From contig JAFQCI010000142.1 in NCBI GenBank assembly GCA_017416505.1, positions 1-14,627 on the forward strand: a stretch of DNA of 14,627 bases. The letters run 5' to 3'. The position numbers and the translations under genes were made by a program. This document shows positions 1 to 5,935 of the stretch, in pieces; position 1 is the first letter of the stretch, and each line of letters opens with the position of its first letter. This DNA is from Lachnospiraceae bacterium (lineage in GTDB: Bacteria > Bacillota_A > Clostridia > Lachnospirales > Lachnospiraceae). The notes under the pieces were generated by a model, which worked only from the letters and a program-made list of their open reading frames with translations, was not told the origin of the DNA and ran no database searches.

Positions 1-438
1 ACTTATATGAAAATTATTGAGCAATGGGGGAGTGGTATTCCAAGATTGCTTGAAAACTGTAAAAGTGCCGGACTTAGAGAACCGGAGCTTCTTGAAATAG
101 GTGGAAGTTTCCGAGTGAATATGTTCCGTAATACCGAACTTAGTGGGGATATGAATGGTGCTATCCAAGATGCTACCCAAACTATCCAAGATAATATTAA
201 ATCCACCCAAGATACTACCCAAACTATCCAAGTTACCCAAGATGAAGATTTGACGGATTTGGATAGGGAGATTATAAAACTAATCCAGAAAAAACCGGAA
301 ATTACACAGAAAGAAATGGCTTTGGAACTTGGTTGGAAATTGGAACGTGTAAAGTATTACACTAATAAATTGAAAAAAATGAATGTAATAGAGCGTGTTG
401 GAAGCAGCCAGAAAGGATATTGGAGATTTTTGCGATAG
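1..438 (+). CDS. RecG-like ATP-binding transcriptional regulator, C-terminal part (5' end outside window)
   Basis: The frame is already open at base 1 (codons for T-Y precede the first Met at 7), so the gene starts upstream. The segment IIEQWGSGIPRLLENC is typical of the end of the HATPase_c_4 module found in AlbA_2/RecG-like putative regulators. It is followed by a Gln/Thr-rich linker (about residues 50-77 from the first Met: IQDATQTIQ, STQDTTQTIQ, VTQDED) and a C-terminal winged helix (DREIIKLIQKKPEITQKEMA onward) ending in GYWRFLR. Such Q/T-rich linkers between the ATPase-like and winged-helix parts are common in this family. It probably binds DNA, but its targets are unknown. A terminator follows at 486. 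A second, broken copy of the same kind of winged helix is present at 8838-9047. Confidence 0.75.
   Translation, partial: TYMKIIEQWGSGIPRLLENCKSAGLREPELLEIGGSFRVNMFRNTELSGDMNGAIQDATQTIQDNIKSTQDTTQTIQVTQDEDLTDLDREIIKLIQKKPEITQKEMALELGWKLERVKYYTNKLKKMNVIERVGSSQKGYWRFLR
173..232 (+). repeat. Intragenic direct repeat encoding the Q/T-rich linker
   Basis: CTACCCAAACTATCCAAG occurs at 173-190 and again at 215-232, 42 bp apart. Further partial ATCCAAGAT and ACCCAAGAT units lie between and around them. Both copies are in frame, so slippage would lengthen or shorten the linker by whole residues. Confidence 0.8.
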
Positions 439-485
439 GAAATGGTATGGTGAAAGGGGAAAAGGTAGGAACTGATAAAGTCAGA

Positions 486-516
486 GGGGTATCACTTGAG
501 GGTGGTATCCCTTTTT
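486..516 (+). terminator. Intrinsic terminator after the ATP-binding regulator
   Basis: GGGGTATCAC (486-495) pairs with GTGGTATCCC (502-511), a 10-bp stem with two G-U wobbles and a 6-nt loop, followed directly by TTTTT (512-516). It insulates the two-component operon from the upstream gene. Confidence 0.8.
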
Positions 517-540
517 GCATATTAAAAACAAAATGGTCAT

Positions 541-603
541 TTGGTGCAATAAATAGTCGTTTCATGCGTTGAATATATAGGCTGTTGTAAGTTTTGCCGA
601 TAA
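541..603 (+). promoter_or_regulatory. Probable LytTR operator and promoter of the two-component operon
   Basis: TTGGTGCAATAAATAGTCG at 541-559 is repeated exactly at 2644-2662. A weaker second half-site (TTCATGCGTT, 561-570) puts its TGC 20 bp after the first TGC, the roughly two-turn direct-repeat layout that LytTR dimers bind. GCCGATAA lies at 596-603, 55 bp after the start of the motif, and may be the -10 region. No convincing sigma-A -35/-10 pair is visible. The position upstream of a LytTR regulator suggests autoregulation. Confidence 0.6.
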
Positions 604-639
604 ACAAGATGAAATGCCATATTAGAAATGAGGAATTAT

Positions 640-1347
640 ATGAAGATTATTGTCTGTGACGATTGTCAGGCTGATAGAGAAGTATTGATTAATCTTTTGC
701 GTAATTATGAGAAAAAAAGCGGAGAGCAATTTAACATAACCGAGTATGCTTCCGGAACTGGACTCTGTGAAGACCAAGAGGCACTTAGTAACTGCCAGAT
801 TGTGTTCTTGGACATCAACATGAAGAAGCAGGACGGACTAAAGACTGCGATTAAAATCAAGGAGCTGTACCCGGATATTTATATTGTGCTGGTAACTGCA
901 TATATGAGTTATTCACTGGAGGGGTACAAGGTAAAAGCAAGCCGCTTTCTGTTAAAGGATGATTTGGAGCATACCATAAAGGAATGTATGGACAGTCTGA
1001 TTGGGGAACTACACAAAAAGGACCGCTATGTGGAGTTTTCCTTTGTGGAAGGGCAGGTAAGATTGCAGACAGATGATATTATTTACATTGAGACTGCCAA
1101 GCATAAAAATGTATTTTATACCAAAAAGCAGGCATATACCATTTACAAGAAAATGGATGAGCTAGAGGAAGAACTTGCCGGGGGTGGTTTTGTACGGGTA
1201 CACCAGAGCTTTCTTGTAAATATGCGATACATAGAGAAGATAAGCAGCTATGTACTTCGGCTGATTACCGGAAAGGAAATATCGGTTCCGAAGTCCAGAT
1301 ATCAGGAAGTGAAGCGGGCATTTGCACTTTATAAAGGAGCAGAGTAA
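640..1347 (+). CDS. LytTR-family (AgrA/LytR-type) response regulator
   Basis: Cytoplasmic DNA-binding response regulator of 235 aa, normal for the family. Residues 1-120 form the receiver: acidic pair D7-D8, phospho-acceptor D58 in VFLDINM, and the conserved lysine K106 in FLLKDD. Residues 130-235 form the LytTR DNA-binding domain, with the recognisable segments IIYIETAKHKN and FVRVHQSFLVNMRYI. I chose the ATG at 640 because GAGGA (630-634) stands 5 nt before it and MKIIVCDD is the family's normal N terminus; the in-frame ATG at 628 has no ribosome binding site. Its TAA overlaps the kinase ATG by one base, so the pair is translationally coupled. Likely targets are the paired motifs at 541 and 2644. 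Confidence 0.93.
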   Translation: MKIIVCDDCQADREVLINLLRNYEKKSGEQFNITEYASGTGLCEDQEALSNCQIVFLDINMKKQDGLKTAIKIKELYPDIYIVLVTAYMSYSLEGYKVKASRFLLKDDLEHTIKECMDSLIGELHKKDRYVEFSFVEGQVRLQTDDIIYIETAKHKNVFYTKKQAYTIYKKMDELEEELAGGGFVRVHQSFLVNMRYIEKISSYVLRLITGKEISVPKSRYQEVKRAFALYKGAE

Positions 1348-2639
1348 TGATTTATTGGATATTTTCGTTTGTACTTACTGCCATTGATACATGGTGTGTG
1401 CTGTACTTATTAGACACGTTTTTAAAAAAGAAGGATACAGGGAAATTAGAAAAGTTTCGGTTTGTGTTATTTTATGGTGCGAATATTTTGGTAGCAGTGC
1501 TGTTTCATGTATTAGGCGTTGTAATTAGTTGGTGGAAATTTGTAGCATTATTCCTTGCATTTTTCATTTTGGGATTTGTCTATTTTAGGACAACTGCCAA
1601 ACAGATGATTTTTTATTTTCCACTATGTTATGGGATGATAGTGCTGGCTGAGTTTCTTGTATTATCCTTAGGTGGATTGTTTTTTGAGACAATAGATTTA
1701 TACAGCGAAGAACATAATTATATTTTTGGAACGCTGGCAAAACTGTGTGAATTGTTACTTGTTCTCTGTATACGCAGGATATGGAAATCCCCCAATAACT
1801 TTCACACCTTAAAAAGAAAAGAATGGTATATGTTAATCAGTATACCGCTGTTTTCCATCGCAGGCGTTATGGGAATGTTTCGATTATTCAATGGAGATGA
1901 AAAGACAAGAAATGTATGTCTTTTTCTTACAACAGGGTTAGTAGCAATCAATTTTATTACTATCTATTTGTTGCAGGATATTTTGGATAAGGGCGAGCAG
2001 TTAAGGATAAGTACCCTGACAAACCAAAATGCAAAGAACCAGATAGAAGCTTATCACGATATGGATGACCTTTATGAACGCCAGAGAAGAAAGATGCATG
2101 ATTATAAAAATCAGATTGTGACCATACAAAATCTGGTGCAGGGTGGAAATACGGACAAAGCAGTGAAACTTATGGAGCAACTGACGGAGAGCATAGCGGT
2201 GGATTTATCAGCTATCAACACAAATCATCCAGTAGTAAACGCAGTATTAAATCACAAGTTCCAAACCGCAAAGGAAAAACAGATTGCTATGATTTTTCAG
2301 GTCGGAGATGTGCATGAAATCCGGCTTACGGAAGAAGAAATAGTAATCCTTCTTGGCAATCTGCTGGATAATGCCATAGCAGAGTGTGAAAGGGTAGTAA
2401 AAGCCGGAAGGGATGCAGTCATACAGTTTAAACTGGTCTATGAGGATGGGAAAGTGATTCTCAGTATCAAGAATCCGGTGCTTGCCAAGGTACAGATTGT
2501 AGATAACAAAGTACAGGTAAATGCTAAGAGCGGACACGGTATCGGACTGAAAAATGTGGAAGCTGTGGCAGAAAAATATGATGGCAGTATTGCTTTTGAC
2601 TGCGATGAGAAAGAGTTTAAAGCAGTAGTGATTTTATAG
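1347..2639 (+). CDS. AgrC-like GHKL sensor histidine kinase
   Basis: Membrane sensor kinase of 430 aa, partner of the preceding regulator. Residues 1-210 are strongly hydrophobic with about six membrane spans (for example WIFSFVLTAIDTWCVLYLL and FVALFLAFFILGFVYF), as in AgrC-type receptors. A helical linker at about 212-245 leads to the phospho-acceptor H251 in RRKMHDYKNQ, the HPK10-like box. The ATPase domain has the N-box LLGNLLDNAIAECER (335-349) and a G-box GHGIGLKNV (396-404). The second G-box is not obvious, as is usual in this subfamily. No AgrB protease or AgrD peptide gene is adjacent, so the ligand is unknown; it could be a peptide, a cell-envelope signal or the downstream lipoprotein. 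No terminator separates it from the next regulatory region. Confidence 0.93.
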   Translation: MIYWIFSFVLTAIDTWCVLYLLDTFLKKKDTGKLEKFRFVLFYGANILVAVLFHVLGVVISWWKFVALFLAFFILGFVYFRTTAKQMIFYFPLCYGMIVLAEFLVLSLGGLFFETIDLYSEEHNYIFGTLAKLCELLLVLCIRRIWKSPNNFHTLKRKEWYMLISIPLFSIAGVMGMFRLFNGDEKTRNVCLFLTTGLVAINFITIYLLQDILDKGEQLRISTLTNQNAKNQIEAYHDMDDLYERQRRKMHDYKNQIVTIQNLVQGGNTDKAVKLMEQLTESIAVDLSAINTNHPVVNAVLNHKFQTAKEKQIAMIFQVGDVHEIRLTEEEIVILLGNLLDNAIAECERVVKAGRDAVIQFKLVYEDGKVILSIKNPVLAKVQIVDNKVQVNAKSGHGIGLKNVEAVAEKYDGSIAFDCDEKEFKAVVIL

Positions 2640-2643
2640 TCGG

Positions 2644-2706
2644 TTGGTGCAATAAATAGTCGATAGGTGCAATCGGGATTTGCAGGAGAAGAAATTTGGT
2701 CGATAT
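2644..2706 (+). promoter_or_regulatory. Probable LytTR operator and promoter of the lipoprotein/cargo operon
   Basis: TTGGTGCAATAAATAGTCG (2644-2662) is identical to 541-559. A strong second half-site follows: GGTGCAAT at 2646-2653 and again at 2666-2673, 20 bp apart. GTCGATAT at 2699-2706 is exactly 55 bp after the motif start, the same distance as upstream of the regulator gene, and 38 bp before the lipoprotein ATG. This makes the cargo operon a likely target of the response regulator. Confidence 0.65.
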
Positions 2707-2743
2707 GAGATATAAGGATACATTTCATTTGGAGGAGTTGCAC

Positions 2744-3121
2744 ATGAAAAAGATAGTATTGTCAATTATGATAGCAGTCTGCACCATGTTTTGTCTGTGT
2801 GGATGTTCACAAGAGGAATCATCTGTAGTTAGGACGTATGAGAAAACGGACGGGGAACAGGATATTCAAAGCGATGAGCCTGTGATTTTGGTTGAGCATT
2901 ACGAAATGAGTGATGGCACATGGAAAACGGATGAGCATACTTATCAATATCGATTAGAGATTACTGGAAGAATGGGCGGAGCAGATAAAGATACTACATT
3001 TATTTTGTTAAGCAATACAGAAGATATTACTTTTGAGCAGGCATGGAAGGCAGCCGGATTCAGCAGTAATATGGATGATTATTTTGATGTAGAGGTTGCG
3101 AAATTTGTTGGCATGAAATAG
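2744..3121 (+). CDS. Small secreted lipoprotein of unknown function
   Basis: 125-aa predicted lipoprotein. The N terminus MKKIVLSIMIAVCTMFCLCG is a signal sequence (Lys-Lys, hydrophobic core) ending in the lipobox LCGC, with the lipid-bearing cysteine at residue 21. The mature part is hydrophilic and mixed beta-like (VILVEHYEMSDGTW, YQYRLEITGRM, then ITFEQAWKAAGFSSN), with no motif I can name. I start it at 2744 because GGAGGAG (2731-2737) stands 6 nt ahead; the longer frame from 2696 would bury the signal peptide. It is the first gene after the LytTR motif and lies 51 bp before the next gene, so it probably heads the cargo operon. It could be an accessory sensor for the kinase or an envelope-protective protein. 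Confidence is high that it is a lipoprotein, low for role. Confidence 0.85.
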   Translation: MKKIVLSIMIAVCTMFCLCGCSQEESSVVRTYEKTDGEQDIQSDEPVILVEHYEMSDGTWKTDEHTYQYRLEITGRMGGADKDTTFILLSNTEDITFEQAWKAAGFSSNMDDYFDVEVAKFVGMK

Positions 3122-3131
3122 GCAATAAAAA

Positions 3132-3146
3132 TAGAAATGGATTTCA
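3132..3146 (+). promoter_or_regulatory. Leader motif shared with gene 11158
   Basis: TAGAAATGGATTTCA begins exactly 41 bp before the ATG at 3173. The identical 15-mer begins exactly 41 bp before the ATG at 11158. Its core GAAAT-GG-ATTTC is a dyad, so it could be an operator or a leader-RNA element. Function unknown. Confidence 0.5.
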
Positions 3147-3172
3147 AATATTTTATTCAAGGAGGAGCCAAG

Positions 3173-3901
3173 ATGAAGATACAGACTACAATGGATTTAT
3201 TAAAAGTACCTCAGTATGGTACAGAACCAAGAGAAAGAAAATTAATAAGTGACACACTTCCTATGACAGATAATCAGCCTGTAAAAATAACTATATCGGA
3301 GGAGGGTTTAAAAAGTTATCGTGAGAGAATCACTAACGGTCAGTCCTTTGAGGAAGTTCAGGAACAAAGAAAACTTTTACTTGAAACGAAACTGTCACCT
3401 GATATGAATTATAAATTTACTTTATCTGCAAAGATAAACAGTCTAAATGAAGCTGATAAAGAAGCAAGTGGTGCGAACTATTTATCAAATGAAGAGAAGT
3501 TAGATAACATCATGGAGGCGTATACTTCTCTCTATGAGGAAATTGTACAGGGATATGAGGATGGTACAAGAGGCATCAATGTAGTAGATGAAAAGAGTGA
3601 GAATGGCTACCGGACATTGACCATGCAAGAAGAATTGGCAGATTTAGATAATGCATATGAAAGCGTGGTAAACAGGACTGTTTCCATAATGGAGCAAAAT
3701 GAGAAGGTTTCTATGGCATTTGATAAGTATTATGCAAAGATTCAGAGAATAGGAGTTGGCAGAGCAGAACTTGCCAATGCCTATGCAGACAGAAGAGATG
3801 AGGTTGAAATGGTGCCTGAGAATGTAGTAGCGAAGATGATTTCTGAAAGAGATGCATGGAAGGCAGCTTATGCAAAAAGTATTAATTTAAATTTGAAGTA
3901 G
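3173..3901 (+). CDS. Hypothetical soluble protein, cargo operon gene
   Basis: 242-aa protein with no signal peptide or membrane segment. The start at 3173 is set by AAGGAGGAG (3159-3167), 5 nt ahead; the in-frame ATG at 3137 lacks a ribosome binding site. An early motif ITISEEGLKSYRERI (about 39-53) is followed by mostly charged, helix-prone sequence, including a stretch of Asn/Glu-rich helices around 95-130 and a terminal helical part (AKIQRIGVGRAELANAYADR). I recognise the ISEEGLKxYR type of N terminus as recurring in clostridial hypothetical proteins but cannot assign a function. Its stop is immediately followed by the next gene's GGAGG, which implies co-transcription. The leader carries the 15-bp motif shared with gene 11158. 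Confidence 0.8.
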   Translation: MKIQTTMDLLKVPQYGTEPRERKLISDTLPMTDNQPVKITISEEGLKSYRERITNGQSFEEVQEQRKLLLETKLSPDMNYKFTLSAKINSLNEADKEASGANYLSNEEKLDNIMEAYTSLYEEIVQGYEDGTRGINVVDEKSENGYRTLTMQEELADLDNAYESVVNRTVSIMEQNEKVSMAFDKYYAKIQRIGVGRAELANAYADRRDEVEMVPENVVAKMISERDAWKAAYAKSINLNLK

Positions 3902-3911
3902 GAGGTGCTTT

Positions 3912-4889
3912 ATGTCAATGGAAATAAGTTATCCAAATACAGGTCTGATTACATCAAACTATGATGCTATCAATAAAGCAAATAAATTGCTTACGGGAAA
4001 GACTGCCGAAGAATTAAAGGCAAATGCTTCAGGAACCATGCAGAAACTTTCAGCAGAAGAAGTCAGAGAAATGCGTGAAAAGGCGTGTAACGAACAAAGG
4101 ATATTAAATGTTGATTGTACCGAGATTGTAAATAATGTGTATTGTAAAACAGGCGATAACATTACATACAATGTGGACGGAGTCTCTTTCTCTAATGAAG
4201 AAATGAAAGCCTGTAAAGAGGTTGTGAAAAATGCCATAGCAGCATTACCGATTAAAGGAAGTGATTTGGATTATGAGGATTATGCTGTAATGGGCATTGC
4301 GGCTAATATGGTAAATGCCTATGCAACAGAACATCTGACAGAGGAACAGGCAGAAGTTGTAAATAAAAACATAAATAATTATTTAGACAGTCTTGTGCAG
4401 ACAGAAAAAGAACGTCATGCCGGAAGTGGATATTCTGTTGGTGCAACGGAAAACGTCGGTAGCACCGGAGAATTGAATGAATATTATGCTGTCAGACAAC
4501 AGCTTAGTGATGAGGCAGTAGAGTCTTTAAAAAGTCAATTAACTTCTAAACTGCCGGAAAGTACCAGAAAGACATTACTTGCGAATTTAGAACATGCCAG
4601 AAAAAACGGAAGTGTTGTACAGTCCGCTTCTAATGAACAGTTAGCAAATACCATAAGAACATTATTTCAGAATATTGATTTGCGAGATGGAAATGCTGTG
4701 AACGGTGCTTTTTCAAAATATCGAGAATTAGTGACACCTGTCTATCGAGCAAACGGTATTGAGAATACGATGAATCATGATTCGTTGTCCCATGTACTTG
4801 AACAGGATATTAATAGATTTTCCGTGCAGATAGTAAATGCAAAGGCTGTGTTGAATGGTATTGGCAGTAGTTTAGATATTTGTGTTTGA
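3912..4889 (+). CDS. Hypothetical soluble protein, cargo operon gene
   Basis: 325 aa, no signal peptide, no transmembrane segment. The ribosome binding site TAGGAGGTG overlaps the previous stop codon, with the ATG 10 bp after that stop, so translation is probably coupled. The N-terminal 35 residues (MSMEISYPNTGLITSNYDAI) are polar and look flexible. Residues about 40-60 are helical and charged (KLSAEEVREMREKACNEQR). A middle region contains ITYNVDGVSFSNEEMKACKE, and the C-terminal half is Gln/Asn/Ser-rich and helical (LARKNGSV-like stretches, SKYRELVTPVYRANGIENT). No catalytic motif is recognisable. The polar, signal-less N terminus resembles that of genes 4909, 5936 and 11158, hinting at a shared export route or a shared complex (inference). 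Confidence 0.8.
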   Translation: MSMEISYPNTGLITSNYDAINKANKLLTGKTAEELKANASGTMQKLSAEEVREMREKACNEQRILNVDCTEIVNNVYCKTGDNITYNVDGVSFSNEEMKACKEVVKNAIAALPIKGSDLDYEDYAVMGIAANMVNAYATEHLTEEQAEVVNKNINNYLDSLVQTEKERHAGSGYSVGATENVGSTGELNEYYAVRQQLSDEAVESLKSQLTSKLPESTRKTLLANLEHARKNGSVVQSASNEQLANTIRTLFQNIDLRDGNAVNGAFSKYRELVTPVYRANGIENTMNHDSLSHVLEQDINRFSVQIVNAKAVLNGIGSSLDICV

Positions 4890-4908
4890 CAGATGGAAGG
4901 ACAAAGTT

Positions 4909-5784
4909 ATGGTAATGAATATAGATGGGGCAAATCTGTATAGTGCATATAGGTTAGACAGGCAGCAAGTGGCAGTTAATACACTAATGCGTCAGCAAAC
5001 AACAGTTACGGGAAGCATTGATATGTTCATTAGGAGTGGCAGTACTATGAATGATGCCGGTGTATATTCTCCATTTTCAAAAGAGAAAGATTCATGTATA
5101 TCGGATTTATTGTTGCTGGTTATCAATAATGACAGCTCTAAGGTACGAAAACATGGAGAAACATATGAAGTTGCAGGTGTGCAGTTCACAGCAGACCAGA
5201 TTCCTGAAATAGATACAAGTAAGCTGTCAGAAGTAAAAGCCTGTAACAATATCATTGATTTTGGGCAAAATCATTACTTTAAATATATATCCTCAGACGG
5301 AACAGAGCATGCGTTGTTTACAAATGACAAGGGTGTTAAAGTTCCTTATTCAGAACATATGCGGGGAGCAGAGCATGATGCAGTTGCTCAGAGGTATGCC
5401 CATTTCTGGCGGTACATGATGAAAGATGATCCTGTATATGTTGGATTGACTTATACTAATGATGATATTGATGAATTTATGAAACATGCAGGCATAGAAA
5501 ATGGCTTCTTTACTGTTAGAATGGGGAATCGGGAAGCAACACAATATTATACCAAAAGCGAAAACACAAGTGCCATACAGTCAAAGGCAAGATATGACAG
5601 TAAATATGAACATATAACATCCACAGGGTATCAGCTTATGAATTATGAGCCGGGAAGCGTGTTTAAGCTTAATGGCAAAGAATATGTGTTAAGCGAAAAC
5701 CATACTTTGGATATTCCATACGGAGAAGATTTGTGGTGTTTGGAATACCCGTCAAATTATAGATTTGGAGAAAAAATTGATTAA
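4909..5784 (+). CDS. Hypothetical soluble protein, possibly 3'-frameshifted
   Basis: 291 aa from the ATG at 4909, which has GGAAGGA (4895-4901) 7 nt ahead. A GTG at 4882 would add nine residues and overlap the previous gene by 8 bp but has no good ribosome binding site. There is no signal peptide or membrane segment. Visible segments include MVMNIDGANLYSAYRLDRQQ at the start, a YEVAGVQFTADQIPEIDTSK region that resembles the VDGVSFSNEEMKAC segment of the preceding gene, and an aromatic-rich second half (QRYAHFWRYMMKDDPVYVGL). The preceding gene's similar segment suggests distant relatedness (inference). The stop at 5782-5784 is followed in another frame by 26 coding-like codons, so the end may have been truncated by one lost base. 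Function unknown. Confidence 0.75.
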   Translation: MVMNIDGANLYSAYRLDRQQVAVNTLMRQQTTVTGSIDMFIRSGSTMNDAGVYSPFSKEKDSCISDLLLLVINNDSSKVRKHGETYEVAGVQFTADQIPEIDTSKLSEVKACNNIIDFGQNHYFKYISSDGTEHALFTNDKGVKVPYSEHMRGAEHDAVAQRYAHFWRYMMKDDPVYVGLTYTNDDIDEFMKHAGIENGFFTVRMGNREATQYYTKSENTSAIQSKARYDSKYEHITSTGYQLMNYEPGSVFKLNGKEYVLSENHTLDIPYGEDLWCLEYPSNYRFGEKID

Positions 5785-5861
5785 AAGTTTTAAGCTATGG
5801 ATGGCGTTATGATTTCACGGATGAGCAGTATCTATGGGAGCGTAACGCTATTTTTATATAA
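5781..5861 (+). other. Coding-like tail in the +2 frame after gene 4909
   Basis: In the +2 frame the sequence after the stop reads LKVLSYGWRYDFTDEQYLW then ERNAIFI and ends at TAA 5859-5861. It is rich in Trp and Tyr, like the upstream protein. Restoring a single T in GATTAAAA (5778-5786) would give GEKID-LKVLSYGW in one frame. This suggests a -1 frameshift in a run of A/T-rich sequence, or an assembly error. Confidence 0.45.
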
Positions 5862-5871
5862 AATACATATA

Positions 5872-5931
5872 CCACTTGGTCCTTTCGGAGAGTGGTGCAG
5901 TCCCGACTGACAGACGGACTGCGGAAAGGAG
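5872..5931 (+). promoter_or_regulatory. Tandem hairpins just before the ribosome binding site of gene 5936
   Basis: Hairpin one: CCACT (5872-5876) with AGTGG (5891-5895), plus inner TCC/GGA around a TTTC loop. Hairpin two: GCAGTCC (5897-5903) with GGACTGC (5916-5922), 12-nt loop. The Shine-Dalgarno (AAAGGAG, 5925-5931) begins three bases after hairpin two. This segment is more GC-rich than its surroundings. It may set translation or mRNA stability of the 5936 gene. Confidence 0.5.
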
Positions 5932-5935
5932 AATT

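Noticed and set aside
362..607. Minus-strand open frames at 362-607, 2247-2537, 2438-2743, 3959-4237, 4992-5255, 5350-5544, 5934-6170, 7313-7537, 8953-9171, 9195-9506, 13771-13953 and 14071-14346
   Set aside because: All lie opposite well-supported genes or control regions, lack ribosome binding sites and show no recognisable domain; they read as shadows of the real frames.
4882..4908. GTG start for the gene ending at 5784
   Set aside because: No ribosome binding site before it, whereas GGAAGGA is well placed for the ATG at 4909.
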